Positions 6,405 to 16,786 of a DNA stretch of 32,696 nucleotides are shown here, in pieces (positions within the stretch are counted from its first letter, which is position 1; every line of letters begins with the position of its first letter). This DNA is from an uncultured Oscillospiraceae bacterium (GTDB lineage: Bacteria; Bacillota; Clostridia; Oscillospirales; Oscillospiraceae). Position numbers and translations under genes: made by a program. The DNA lies in the NCBI GenBank assembly GCA_947629955.1, contig CANRFT010000026.1:1-32696 (forward strand). Direction: 5' to 3'. The notes below the pieces were generated by a model. That model made no database searches. It saw only the letters and a program-made list of their open reading frames with translations, and was not told the origin of the DNA.

Positions 6405-7658
6405 ATGGATAATCAGTACTTTGTAGACTCTGACGCCCTCTCCCAGGCGGCGCTGGAGAAGAAGCACCGCCTGGAGAACGACCCCTCCAGCCGCACCGAC
6501 CACATGGCCTATCTGCCGGGGATGGAGCGCATCCAGTCCGACATCATGGACAAGGTGATCGGTCAGATGAAGGGGTACGACCCCTCCAAATACACCGCGC
6601 GGGACGTGCGCGCCGCCCTGGAGCATGAGACCTGCACCATCGAGGACTTCAAGGCCCTGCTGTCCCCGGCGGCGGAGCCGTTTCTGGAGCGGATGGCGGA
6701 GAAGGCCCGGCTGGAGACCCGGAAGCACTTCGGCAACACGGTGTACCTGTTCACGCCGCTGTACATCGCCAACTACTGCGAGAACTACTGCGTCTACTGC
6801 GGCTTCAACTGCTACAACCACATCCGCCGCATGAAGCTGGACCTGGAGCAGATCGAGCACGAGATGGAGGTCATCGCCCGGTCCGGCATGGAGGAGATCC
6901 TGATCCTCACCGGCGAGAGCCGCGCCCAGAGCGACGTGCAGTACATCGGCGAGGCCTGCAAGCTGGCCCGGAAGTATTTCCGCATGGCGGGATTGGAGAT
7001 CTACCCCGTCAACACCGACGAGTACGCCTATCTGCATGAATGCGGGGCGGACTACGTGACCGTGTTTCAGGAGACCTACGACTCCGACCGCTATGAGCAG
7101 CTCCACCTCATGGGCCACAAGCGGGTGTGGCCCTACCGGTTTGAGGCCCAGGAGCGGGCCCTCCGGGGCGGGATGCGGGGTGTGGCCTTCTCGGCCCTGC
7201 TGGGGCTGGCCGACTTCCGGAAGGACGCCCTGGCCACCGCCCTCCACGTCTACTATTTGCAGCGGAAGTACCCCCACGCGGAGATGTCCCTGTCCTGCCC
7301 CCGCCTGCGGCCCATCGTCAACAACGACAAGATCAACCCCCAGGACGTGGGGGAGCGGCAGCTGTGCCAGGTGCTGTGCGCCTACCGCATCTTCCTGCCC
7401 TTCGCGGGGATCACCGTGTCCTCAAGGGAGAGCGCCCGGTTTAGGAACGGCATCGTGAAGATCGCCGCTACCAAGGTGTCCGCCGGGGTGTCCACCGGCG
7501 TGGGGGACCATGAGAGCAAATACTCCGGCCAGGACACCGGCGGCGAGCAGGGGGACGAGCAGTTCGAGATCGACGACGGCCGCAGCTTCGATAAGATGTA
7601 TAAGGACATGGAGGGCCAGGGCCTCCAGCCGGTGCTGAACGACTACCTGTATGTTTGA
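6405..7658 (+). CDS. thiH: 2-Iminoacetate synthase ThiH
   Basis: A 417-residue radical SAM tyrosine lyase that cleaves tyrosine to dehydroglycine (2-iminoacetate) and p-cresol, feeding ThiG under anaerobic conditions. The cluster motif CENYCVYC gives C125, C129 and C132. The glycine-rich SAM stretch EEILILTGESRAQ and the block HLMGHKRVWPYRFEAQERAL follow. The C-terminal part ISTREs-like region reads ITVSSRESARFRNGIVKIAATKVSAG, typical of ThiH. ATG 6405 has GAGGTGATCCC directly before it. The choice of ThiH over the oxygen-using glycine oxidase ThiO fits an anaerobe. The stop overlaps the next gene's start (ATGTTTGA), so the two are translationally coupled. Confidence 0.96.
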   Translation: MDNQYFVDSDALSQAALEKKHRLENDPSSRTDHMAYLPGMERIQSDIMDKVIGQMKGYDPSKYTARDVRAALEHETCTIEDFKALLSPAAEPFLERMAEKARLETRKHFGNTVYLFTPLYIANYCENYCVYCGFNCYNHIRRMKLDLEQIEHEMEVIARSGMEEILILTGESRAQSDVQYIGEACKLARKYFRMAGLEIYPVNTDEYAYLHECGADYVTVFQETYDSDRYEQLHLMGHKRVWPYRFEAQERALRGGMRGVAFSALLGLADFRKDALATALHVYYLQRKYPHAEMSLSCPRLRPIVNNDKINPQDVGERQLCQVLCAYRIFLPFAGITVSSRESARFRNGIVKIAATKVSAGVSTGVGDHESKYSGQDTGGEQGDEQFEIDDGRSFDKMYKDMEGQGLQPVLNDYLYV

Positions 7659-8268
7659 CATCATCTGTGTCACTGACCGCAAGCGATGTAAAGGGAACTT
7701 CCTTGTACAGCTTGAACGGATAGCGGCCGCTCACCCTGCCGCCGTCATCCTCCGGGAGAAGGGCCTGACGCCGGGGAAGTACGCCGGATTGCTGGGGCAG
7801 GTCATGGCCCTCTGCCGGTCCCATAACGTGGACTGTATCGCCCACAGCTTTCCCCAGGCGGCATTGGCGACAAGCTGTAACGCTTTACACATGCCGCTGC
7901 ACATGCTGAAAGCGCTGCCAGAAGGGGAGCGGCGGGCGCTTCAAACGCTGGGGGCATCCTGCCACAGCGTGGAGGACGCGGTGCTGGCGCAGAGATTGGG
8001 CTGCACCTACATCACGGCGGGACACATCTTCGCCACCGCCTGCAAGCCGGGTCTGGCGCCCCGCGGGCTGGGGTTCCTGCGGGAGGTCTGCGCCGCCGTG
8101 GATATCCCCGTGTACGCCATCGGCGGTATTTCCCCGGAAAACATCGCCTCGGCGCGGGACGCCGGTGCGGCGGGGGCCTGCGTCATGGGCGGATTCATGG
8201 CGGCGGAGGACCCGGCGGCGCTGCTGGCGCGGCTGCTGAACGCCGCAGTCTCTGACCTGCTGGAATAA
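7651..8268 (+). CDS. TenI/ThiE family protein (thiazole tautomerase or thiamin-phosphate synthase-like)
   Basis: A 205-residue TIM-barrel protein of the ThiE/TenI superfamily. Seen are the N-terminal CVTDR, the pyrophosphate-site ILREKGL (34-39), GASCHSVEDA with the histidine used by TenI tautomerases, and the phosphate loop YAIGGISPENIASARDAGAAGACVMGGFM. The HxGQxD motif of true ThiE is replaced by a stretch reading NALHMPLHML, which resembles TenI more. I therefore favour thiazole tautomerase (aromatising the ThiG product) over thiamin-phosphate synthase, though annotation pipelines would often call it ThiE. ATG 7651 lies inside the end of thiH (8-base overlap). It is the last gene of the operon, ended by a strong terminator at 8282-8314. 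thiC and thiD are not in the window. Confidence 0.85.
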   Translation: MFDIICVTDRKRCKGNFLVQLERIAAAHPAAVILREKGLTPGKYAGLLGQVMALCRSHNVDCIAHSFPQAALATSCNALHMPLHMLKALPEGERRALQTLGASCHSVEDAVLAQRLGCTYITAGHIFATACKPGLAPRGLGFLREVCAAVDIPVYAIGGISPENIASARDAGAAGACVMGGFMAAEDPAALLARLLNAAVSDLLE

Positions 8269-8281
8269 CCGAATCTATTAG

Positions 8282-8314
8282 GAAACGCCGCCTGACAGCG
8301 TCAGGCGGCGTTTC
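8282..8314. terminator. Terminator after the thi operon
   Basis: Arms GAAACGCCGCCTGAC and GTCAGGCGGCGTTTC (15 bp, perfect) with loop AGC. Flanking T/A tracts are short on both sides. It can also serve the convergent RNHCP gene, which stops at 8330. Confidence 0.8.
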
Positions 8315-8329
8315 TGTGTCATAATGTCG

Positions 8330-8548
8330 TTATCGCTCCGGCGTTCCGCCGCAGCCCGCCGCCCGGTCTCCCGGTACGGTGTCAAGGTGCAGGCTCGACA
8401 GGCAGTAGGGGCAGTGGTTCCTGTATTCGCTGCCCGCCCCCTCCGGCGGGACTGTTCTGCCGCACACCTTGCAGACGAACGCCTCACGGCTTGGATGTAT
8501 TTTGCGGTGACTGTCCCCAAATGATTTTTTTCTGTTTTCCCGTTCCAT
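8330..8548 (-). CDS. RNHCP domain protein, apparently C-terminally shortened
   Basis: A 72-residue protein with FVCKVCGRTV, then YRNHCPYCLSSLHLDTVPGDRAAGC. This is the N-terminal half of the RNHCP domain, a small zinc-ribbon-like family named after the RNHCP motif; its function is unknown. Family members I know continue after PGDR with a CxGxMxPI segment and a second cysteine pair. Here the frame stops six residues after that cysteine (GGTPER), 15 bases from the thi terminator, so the C-terminal half seems lost. ATG 8548 is preferred to an in-frame start at 8632 because AGGAGGG stands seven bases before it. It is convergent to the thi operon. Whether the short form is functional is open. Confidence 0.7.
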   Translation of the reverse strand: MERENRKKSFGDSHRKIHPSREAFVCKVCGRTVPPEGAGSEYRNHCPYCLSSLHLDTVPGDRAAGCGGTPER

Positions 8549-8587
8549 GGTGGGAAGCCCTCCTAAAAGCAAAATCATAAACCTTTT

Positions 8588-8619
8588 GGGAGGCCTGTAA
8601 GGTCCGCAACAAGCCTCCC
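8588..8619 (-). promoter_or_regulatory. Hairpin in the RNHCP leader
   Basis: Arms GGGAGGC and GCCTCCC (7 bp, perfect) around an 18-base loop lie between a possible 12-codon leader ORF and the RNHCP ribosome site. There is no T-tract, so it is not a plain terminator. A role in translation control is inference. Confidence 0.4.
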
Positions 8620-8621
8620 GG

Positions 8622-8660
8622 CTATGCTGCAAGGGCCCTCTCTTTCATGCGATTCTTCAA
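8622..8660 (-). CDS. Possible 12-codon leader peptide upstream of the RNHCP gene
   Basis: On the minus strand an AAAGGAGGAAA box is followed at ideal distance by TTG AAG AAT CGC ATG..., read as MKNRMKERALAA and a TAG stop. The ribosome site is as strong as any in the window, which is unusual in a place without a gene. No similarity is recognised and no promoter was identified upstream. It may be a regulatory peptide, a gene relic, or chance. Confidence 0.35.
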   Translation of the reverse strand: MKNRMKERALAA

Positions 8661-8720
8661 ACGATTTCCTCCTTTATGGATATATCATTGGATTTAACAG
8701 CTTCAGGCGCTTTTTTTGCG

Positions 8721-8741
8721 CGCTTGAATGGGGTTCAAGCG
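8721..8741. repeat. Inverted repeat downstream of the Clp gene
   Basis: CGCTTGAA and TTCAAGCG (8 bp, perfect) with a 5-base loop lie just after the Clp stop codon. No T-tract follows on the minus strand (GCGCAAAAAAAGCGC comes next), so termination is doubtful. It is the only hairpin seen after this long transcription unit. Confidence 0.5.
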
Positions 8742-8745
8742 TCCC

Positions 8746-11298
<2,553 letters not shown>

Positions 11299-11399
11299 AG
11301 CTTGCTCCTTTCGCAGGAAGAGTGGACTCTTGGGGACACCATAGCAGATAAATGTGAACGTGTTGTGAATAACCGCGTGGAAATATCCGAACAAAATGG

Positions 11400-11422
11400 C
11401 GTGCCCCGGAGGGGTTGGCACG
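11400..11422 (-). terminator. Weak terminator-like hairpin between cvpA-like and Clp genes
   Basis: CGTGCC and GGCACG arms with a GC-rich loop, followed on the minus strand by CCATTTTG. The T-run is poor, so it may only reduce read-through into the Clp gene. Confidence 0.35.
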
Positions 11423-11431
11423 GGCTGCCGG

Positions 11432-12220
11432 TCAGCTCGGGACGCTCTCCCACAGCTGCCACAGGCCGTCGGAGGTGAACAGCTTCAGCAGGGGAGACTC
11501 CGGGGACTCCGGCACCCAGCCGATCACCTGGCCCAGCCACACCAGCACGAAGATGATCAGCGCCGCCTCCGCGATGCCGATGAGGATGCCGCCGATCAGG
11601 TTGAGCTGGGACAGGATGGGCAGCTTGAAGGCCAGGTCCAGGGCGTGGCTCAGGAGGAACCAGCCAACCACCACCGCCATGTAGGTCAGGCCGAACAGCG
11701 CCGTGCGGGCGAAGCCGGTGGCCAGATAGGCCGCCAGGGCGTCCACCGGGGACTGGGAGGGGGCCTGACGGACCTTGCCGGTGTCCACCGCGTGCCGGAG
11801 GGAGCTGTAGATCCCCTTGAACAGGCCCGCCTCCCTGATGTCGCCCATCACCTGCTCTATGGTGTAGACGGGGGCCTGGGGCTCCGCCTTGCCATCCTCG
11901 CCGGAGGGCTCGGCGGTCTCGGGGTCCTGGCTGGCTACGGGGTCTTCGGTGGCCGCCGGGGCGTCATTGGGGGAGTCAGAGCCGTTCAGCAGCTCCTGCA
12001 CCGAGTCCGGCAGGGCCTCGGTGATGGTCTGGGCGATCACCGGCCGGATGATGCCGGCCACCGGCTCGCAGAAGGTGTTGGACAGGAATTGGGCGCCGAA
12101 GTAGGCCACGAAGACGGCGGCCAGGCCGCACAGGGTCAGGAACAGCCCTCGCTTGGCGCCCTGCCAGACGAACAGCGCCAGGATGGCGATGATGATCACA
12201 TCGTAGATATAAGCCGGCAT
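11432..12220 (-). CDS. CvpA family membrane protein
   Basis: A 262-residue membrane protein. The N-terminus MPAYIYDVIIIAILALFVWQGAKRGLFLTLCGLAAVFVAYFGAQFLS gives two membrane segments with the conserved KRG turn of the CvpA (colicin V production) family. An extracytoplasmic acidic/Pro-Ala stretch follows (about 80-115, ATEDPVASQDPETAEPSGED). Two more membrane segments come after it (about 180-200 and 215-245). CvpA proteins are needed for colicin V export in E. coli and protect the envelope, but the molecular role is unresolved. The inserted Pro/Glu-rich loop makes it longer than E. coli CvpA (about 160). An AGGAGG box precedes ATG 12220. It lies 40 bases after the DUF5711 gene in the same unit. 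Confidence 0.85.
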   Translation of the reverse strand: MPAYIYDVIIIAILALFVWQGAKRGLFLTLCGLAAVFVAYFGAQFLSNTFCEPVAGIIRPVIAQTITEALPDSVQELLNGSDSPNDAPAATEDPVASQDPETAEPSGEDGKAEPQAPVYTIEQVMGDIREAGLFKGIYSSLRHAVDTGKVRQAPSQSPVDALAAYLATGFARTALFGLTYMAVVVGWFLLSHALDLAFKLPILSQLNLIGGILIGIAEAALIIFVLVWLGQVIGWVPESPESPLLKLFTSDGLWQLWESVPS

Positions 12221-12260
12221 AGTGGGAACCTCCTGTATCGGTCGTATCAGAGTCCGGGTG

Positions 12261-13436
12261 TCAGGGCACGTAGAAGCTGGCGGCGTCAGCCGTCAGGAGG
12301 ATGGCGGAGCCGTTCTCCAGCATCAGCGCGTTCCGGGCCCCCTGGGTGCCTTCCAGGGAGCTGTAGAGTTCCAGGGAGCTGGTGTAGATGTCCAGCCGGT
12401 CGGCGGTGAGCACCGCCACGTACCGGCCCGCCGCGGAGATGGCCAGCACCTGCTCGTTGACGGACAGGCTGGCGGTCTCGCCCTTCTCGTTGACGATGAG
12501 CAGCTCCGCCTGGCTGCCCGCCCTGTGGCGGCTCACCAGCACGGCGGCGAAGCCGTCCCCGTCCAGGGTGTACTGCCGCAGGTAGCGGCTGGCCCAGCTG
12601 GCGGTGCTGACGCCGCCCGCGTGATCCGCCACGGCCAGCCCCTGCTCCTCCAGGCACCACACGGAGGAGGCGGTGTGCTTCATATCCAGGACCACCGCGC
12701 CGCCCAGGGAGCAGGTCAGATCGGGGGTGAACTCCCCGGCGGAAAAAGTCATGGCGTAGAACTCCAGCGTGGCGGCGAAGGCGCCGTTCTCCTGCCCCGC
12801 GGTGAGGATGGCCAGGGTCCTGCCATCGTCGGACAGGGCGGCGTCCATGGCCAGGGAGGAGGACAGGTTGACGGTCATCACCGGCTCATAGGAGGCGTCG
12901 TACACCGTCACCGCGCTGCGGTAGCCGCTGGGCTGGGTGACCACGGTGAGCTGTCCGCTCCTGTTGAGCCGGGCGGACAGGATGGTCTCCAGATCGTCCG
13001 CCGACCAGATCAGGGAGCGCTCTCCCAGCACGTAGAGGGAGGAGCCGCCGGCGTCGTAGGCCACGGCCAGGGTGCCGTTGGTGTTCACCACCGGGTGCTC
13101 CATGGCGGCGGACTGGCTGATGTACCGGGTGCCGCTGCCGGAGTAGAGGGAGATGGCGTTGCCGGAGCAGACCAGCAGGTCGTGGTCCAGGGCGGCGAAG
13201 GCGTCCTCGATGTTGCCGTCGTACAGGAAGGACTCGGCCTGGCCGCTGTCGTTGCGGAGCAGGGTGCGGTACTCGAACCACCGGCGGATGCTGTCGATGT
13301 TCAGCCGGTCCCGGAAGACCACCGCCAGCACCGCGCCCACGGCCACCGCCGCCACCAGCAGGAACACCAGCAGCCGCCGGAGGAGGCCGGGCTTTTGCTT
13401 ATTCTGTTCGGGCTGCTGAGGGGCCTGTTCCGCCAT
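12261..13436 (-). CDS. DUF5711 family membrane-anchored beta-propeller-like protein
   Basis: A 391-residue protein. A short Gln/Pro-rich cytoplasmic start and a basic stretch (KQKPGLLRR) precede one membrane helix, about residues 25-45 (LLVFLLVAAVAVGAVLAVVF). The rest is a large outside domain made of repeated beta strands with small/aromatic patterns (ISLYSGSGTRYIS, LYVLGERSLIWSAD, VTVYDASYEPVMTVN, LDIYTSSLELYSSL). This looks like a beta-propeller and fits DUF5711, a Firmicutes family of unknown function. The position between truA and a CvpA-family gene suggests an envelope role. ATG 13436 after GAGGAGGG is chosen over the frame from 13454. No catalytic motif is seen. Family name is from memory. 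Confidence 0.78.
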   Translation of the reverse strand: MAEQAPQQPEQNKQKPGLLRRLLVFLLVAAVAVGAVLAVVFRDRLNIDSIRRWFEYRTLLRNDSGQAESFLYDGNIEDAFAALDHDLLVCSGNAISLYSGSGTRYISQSAAMEHPVVNTNGTLAVAYDAGGSSLYVLGERSLIWSADDLETILSARLNRSGQLTVVTQPSGYRSAVTVYDASYEPVMTVNLSSSLAMDAALSDDGRTLAILTAGQENGAFAATLEFYAMTFSAGEFTPDLTCSLGGAVVLDMKHTASSVWCLEEQGLAVADHAGGVSTASWASRYLRQYTLDGDGFAAVLVSRHRAGSQAELLIVNEKGETASLSVNEQVLAISAAGRYVAVLTADRLDIYTSSLELYSSLEGTQGARNALMLENGSAILLTADAASFYVP

Positions 13437-13469
13437 GGAGCGCCCTCCTCTCACTGTAAAATCGGGGGG

Positions 13470-14225
13470 TCAAAGCACGTCCTCCCCGTACCACAGGTTG
13501 GTCATATAGAGCCCGTCCGGCGGGGCGGTGGGCCCGGCCAGAGTCCTGTTCCGGGAGGACAGGATCTCCGGGATGTCCGCCGGGTCCAGCTTGCCCTCGG
13601 CGGCGTAGACGCAGGTGCCCACCATGGCCCGGACCATGTTGTAGAGGAACCCGTCGGCGCACACCCGGCAGTCGATGATCTTTCCGTGCCGCTCCACGTC
13701 GAAGTAGTGGACGGTGCGGACGGTGGTCTTGGTCTCGGTGCCCACGGACCGGACGGCGGCGAAGTCGTGGGTGCCAACGAACTGCTTTGCGGCCTCCGCC
13801 ATGATACGCTCATCCAGGGGCTTGGGATAGAACCACACCCGGTTCACATAGAAGGGATCCCGGATGCGGGAGTTGTAGATGCGGTAGGTGTACTCCTTTT
13901 TCAGGCAGGAGCCGATGGCGTTGAAGGAGTCGGGCACCACGGTGGCCTTGTATACCGAGATGTCGTCGGGCAGGCGGGTGTTCACCGCCAGGGGCAGCCG
14001 GTCCACCGGGATGCCGGAGGTGGTGTGGAAGTTGGCCACGTACACCTGGGCGTGGACCCCCGCGTCGGTGCGACCGGCGCCGGTGACCCGTACCGGGTGC
14101 TCCACCACCGAGGACAGGGCCTTCTCCAGGGTCTCCGCCACGGAGGAGGCGTTTTTCTGCACCTGCCAGCCGTGATAGGCGGTGCCGGTATAGCTGAGCC
14201 GCAGTGCGATATTGCGCTGTTCCAT
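13470..14225 (-). CDS. truA: tRNA pseudouridine(38-40) synthase TruA
   Basis: A 251-residue enzyme that makes pseudouridine at positions 38-40 of the tRNA anticodon arm. The catalytic aspartate is D54 in GAGRTDAGVHA. Other landmarks are LSYTGTAYHGWQ near the N-terminus, LKKEYTYRIYN, the TKTTVRTV strand, and FLYNMVRAMVGTC near the C-terminus. Normal length. ATG 14225 matches the family start; the longer frame from 14384 overlaps ecfT and lacks homology. It follows ecfT by 23 bases, and ecfA1-ecfA2-ecfT-truA is a known Firmicutes gene order, often next to ribosomal genes. Here rplM and rpsI do not follow; instead come DUF5711, CvpA and Clp genes. Confidence 0.96.
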   Translation of the reverse strand: MEQRNIALRLSYTGTAYHGWQVQKNASSVAETLEKALSSVVEHPVRVTGAGRTDAGVHAQVYVANFHTTSGIPVDRLPLAVNTRLPDDISVYKATVVPDSFNAIGSCLKKEYTYRIYNSRIRDPFYVNRVWFYPKPLDERIMAEAAKQFVGTHDFAAVRSVGTETKTTVRTVHYFDVERHGKIIDCRVCADGFLYNMVRAMVGTCVYAAEGKLDPADIPEILSSRNRTLAGPTAPPDGLYMTNLWYGEDVL

Positions 14226-14248
14226 CGGTCCGCCGCCTTTCAGAGAAT

Positions 14249-15055
14249 TTACAGCCCAAACCGCCCCATCACGCCGATGACCACCGCCAGGGCCAAAGAC
14301 CCGATGATGAAGGCCACGTCGCCGCCGTGGAAGTGGAGCTGGTTCATGCGGGTGCGGCCCTCGCCGCCGTGGTAGCAGCGGCACTCCATGGCGGTGGCCA
14401 GCTCGTCGGCCCGCCGGAAGGCGGAGATGAACAGGGGCACCAGCAAGGGGATCAGGGCCTTGGCCCGCTCGATGATATTGCCGTTGTCGAAGTCGGCGCC
14501 CCGGGCCCGCTGGGCGGACATGATCTTGTCGGTCTCCTCGATGAGGGTGGGGATGAACCGCAGGGCGATGGACATGATCATGGACAGCTCATGGACGGGC
14601 ACATGGAGCTTTTTCAGGGGGGAGAGCAGGCTCTCCAGCCCGTCGGTGAGGGCCAGGGGAGAGGTGGTGTAGGTGAGCAGGAAGGTGCAGGAGATGAGCA
14701 TCATGATGCGCACCACCATGAAGAAGGCGTGGAGCAGCCCCTCCTTGGTGACGGTGAAGATCCAGAGGGTAAAGATGGGGGTGCCGGGGGTGTAGAAGGC
14801 GTTGAGCACGGCGGTGAACACCAGCAGGAAGATCACCGGCTTCATGCCCTTGAGCAGGGACTTCACCTTCACGGTGGACACCTTGACCACGATGGCCAGC
14901 ACGACAAGCAAAATGGCGTAGGTGACGAACCACTGGGCCAGGAACAGGGCCACGATGTAGACCACCAGCCCCACGATCTTGGCCCTGGGGTCCAGCCGGT
15001 GGATGGGGGAGGAGCCGGGGAAGAACTGGCCCAGGGTGATGTCTTTCAAGGCCAT
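14249..15055 (-). CDS. ecfT: Energy-coupling factor transporter transmembrane protein EcfT
   Basis: A 268-residue membrane protein that couples the two ECF ATPases to vitamin-binding S components. Membrane helices are seen at about 27-45, 47-62, 72-92 and 105-128, with a last one near 248-265. The coupling helices carry the first Ala-Arg-Gly signature at 184-186 (SAQRARGADFD). The second signature is changed to Cys-Arg-Cys (AMECRCYHGG, 224-228), which is common in clostridial EcfT. ATG 15055 overlaps the ecfA2 stop by one base (TAATG), so translation is coupled. No S component lies in the window, so the module probably serves several S proteins encoded elsewhere (group II ECF). Confidence 0.95.
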   Translation of the reverse strand: MALKDITLGQFFPGSSPIHRLDPRAKIVGLVVYIVALFLAQWFVTYAILLVVLAIVVKVSTVKVKSLLKGMKPVIFLLVFTAVLNAFYTPGTPIFTLWIFTVTKEGLLHAFFMVVRIMMLISCTFLLTYTTSPLALTDGLESLLSPLKKLHVPVHELSMIMSIALRFIPTLIEETDKIMSAQRARGADFDNGNIIERAKALIPLLVPLFISAFRRADELATAMECRCYHGGEGRTRMNQLHFHGGDVAFIIGSLALAVVIGVMGRFGL

Positions 15056-15924
15056 TACCGTCCGCCTCCCTTCCTGGAAAGGGCGGAGAGGACCGCGTCC
15101 CGGGCCTGCTCCACCGTGTAGACGGAGGCGGGCACGTCCACGCCCAGGGCCCGCAGCCGGGCGAACACCCGCGTCATGGCGGGGACGCCCAGGCCCATCT
15201 TCTCCAGTTCTGGGCCGTGGGCGAACACGTCCGCCGGCGGGCCGGAGAAGGGGACGCGCCCGTGGTCGATGACCACCAGCCGCTGGGCCTCCCGCGCCAC
15301 CTCCTCCATGGAGTGGGACACCAGGATGACGCAGGCGTTCTTCTCCTGATGATAGGTGCGGATGTTCTCCAGCAGATGGGCCGCGCCGGAGGGGTCCAGC
15401 CCCGCGGTGGGCTCGTCCAGGATGAGCACCTGGGGCTCCATGGCGATGACCCCGGCGATGGCCACCCGGCGCTTCTGCCCGCCGGACAGGTCGAAGGGGG
15501 ACTTGTCCAGCACGCCGTCGTTTAGTCCCACGAACCGGGCGGCCTGGCGCACCCGCCGGTCGATCTCATCGTGATCCAGACCCATGTTCTTGGGGCCGAA
15601 GGAGATGTCCTGATAGACGGTCTCCTCAAAGAGCTGGTACTCCGGGTACTGGAACACCAGCCCCACCTGGAACCGGACCTGGTGGGTGCGCTTTTTGTCG
15701 GCCCAGATGTCCTCGCCGTTGAACAGCACCTCGCCGGAGGTGGGCTTCAGAAGGCCGTTCAGGTGCTGGATCAGGGTGGATTTGCCCGACCCGGTGCGCC
15801 CGATGACGGCGATGTATTCCCCCGGCATGGCGGCGAAGTCCACCCCCTCCAGCGCCACATGGCGGAACGGGGTGCCCTCGCTGTATACATGGGTCAGTTG
15901 TCTCGTCTCGATGATGGGGTCCAA
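15055..15924 (-). CDS. ecfA2: Energy-coupling factor transporter ATPase EcfA2
   Basis: A 289-residue ABC ATPase. Walker A GRTGSGKS is at 42-49, the Q-loop in LVFQYPEYQLFEETV, the signature LSGGQ at 146-150, Walker B LILDEP at 167-172, and the switch histidine in LVSHSME. The QYPEYQLFEETV stretch and position after ecfA1 mark it as EcfA2. It forms a heterodimer with EcfA1 to power vitamin uptake through EcfT. The start codon appears to be TTG at 15924, with an AAGGA box about ten bases upstream. No upstream ATG fits, as ecfA1 ends 12 bases away. The C-terminal 60 residues are the usual EcfA dimerisation extension. Confidence 0.95.
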   Translation of the reverse strand: MDPIIETRQLTHVYSEGTPFRHVALEGVDFAAMPGEYIAVIGRTGSGKSTLIQHLNGLLKPTSGEVLFNGEDIWADKKRTHQVRFQVGLVFQYPEYQLFEETVYQDISFGPKNMGLDHDEIDRRVRQAARFVGLNDGVLDKSPFDLSGGQKRRVAIAGVIAMEPQVLILDEPTAGLDPSGAAHLLENIRTYHQEKNACVILVSHSMEEVAREAQRLVVIDHGRVPFSGPPADVFAHGPELEKMGLGVPAMTRVFARLRALGVDVPASVYTVEQARDAVLSALSRKGGGR

Positions 15925-15936
15925 GAGCTTCAGTCC

Positions 15937-16782
15937 TTACGATAGCAATTTGGAGAGGGCGGCGGCGCACTCGTCCACGTCCAGGGTGTCCAGGGGGACG
16001 TCCACGCCGCTTTGACGGAGGGCGTACATCAGCGCCACCGGCTGGGGGACCTCCAGGCCCATGGAGCGCAGGCCCTCCACGTCCCGGAAGACCTCTTTCG
16101 GGGTGCCGTCCCGGGCGATCTTCCCGTCGTGCATGACGATGAGCCGGTCCGCCTGGGCGGCCTCGTCCATGTGGTGGGTGATGAGGACCACGGTGACCCC
16201 CCGCTCCCGGTTCAGCTTCTTCACCGTGGCGAGGACCTCGGACCGGCCCACCGGGTCCAGCATGGCGGTGGGTTCGTCCAGCACGATGCACCGGGGCCGC
16301 ATGGCGAGGACTCCCGCGATGGCCACCCGCTGCTTCTGCCCGCCGGACAGCAGATGGGGGGCGTGGCGGGCGAACTGATCCATGCCCACGGTCTTCAGGG
16401 CGTCGTCCACCAGCTTCCTGATCTCGGCGGAGGGCACCCCCAGGTTCTCGGGCGCGAAGGCCACGTCCTCCTCCACCACCGAGGCCACGATCTGGTTGTC
16501 CGGGTTCTGGAACACCATGCCGATCTGCCGGCGGATGTCCAGCAGGCGGCTCTCGTCCACGGTGTCCATGCCGTCCACATACACCTTGCCGCCGGAGGGC
16601 AGCAGGATGGCGTTGAAGTGCTTCGCCAGGGTGGACTTGCCGGAGCCGTTGTGCCCCAGCACCGCCACGAAGGAGCCGGCCTCGATGGACAGAGACAGGT
16701 CGTCCAGCACGGTGGGGGCCACCCCCTCCTCGGTGGTGTAGCGGAAGGTGAGATGATCGGTTTTGATGATGGATTCGGACAT
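15937..16782 (-). CDS. ecfA1: Energy-coupling factor transporter ATPase EcfA1
   Basis: A 281-residue ABC ATPase. Walker A GHNGSGKS is at 43-50, the Q-loop in MVFQNPDNQIVASVVEEDVAF, LSGGQ at 145-149, Walker B IVLDEP at 166-171, and the switch histidine in LITHHMDE. The FQNPDNQ...VEEDVAFGxEN-type block is the hallmark of EcfA1. It pairs with EcfA2 and EcfT. ATG 16782 follows AAGAGGTAACCCC and lies four bases after the methyltransferase stop, so the methyltransferase gene is cotranscribed. This is the first ecf gene of the set in transcription order. Confidence 0.95.
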   Translation of the reverse strand: MSESIIKTDHLTFRYTTEEGVAPTVLDDLSLSIEAGSFVAVLGHNGSGKSTLAKHFNAILLPSGGKVYVDGMDTVDESRLLDIRRQIGMVFQNPDNQIVASVVEEDVAFAPENLGVPSAEIRKLVDDALKTVGMDQFARHAPHLLSGGQKQRVAIAGVLAMRPRCIVLDEPTAMLDPVGRSEVLATVKKLNRERGVTVVLITHHMDEAAQADRLIVMHDGKIARDGTPKEVFRDVEGLRSMGLEVPQPVALMYALRQSGVDVPLDTLDVDECAAALSKLLS

Positions 16783-16786
16783 GGGG

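Noticed and set aside
11299-11431. CtsR or CIRCE operator upstream of the Clp gene
   Set aside because: Neither direct GGTCAAA heptads nor the CIRCE inverted repeat is found.
12222-14375. 717-residue plus-strand frame across the DUF5711 and truA genes
   Set aside because: Composition typical of an antisense shadow, spanning two genes with good ribosome sites on the other strand.
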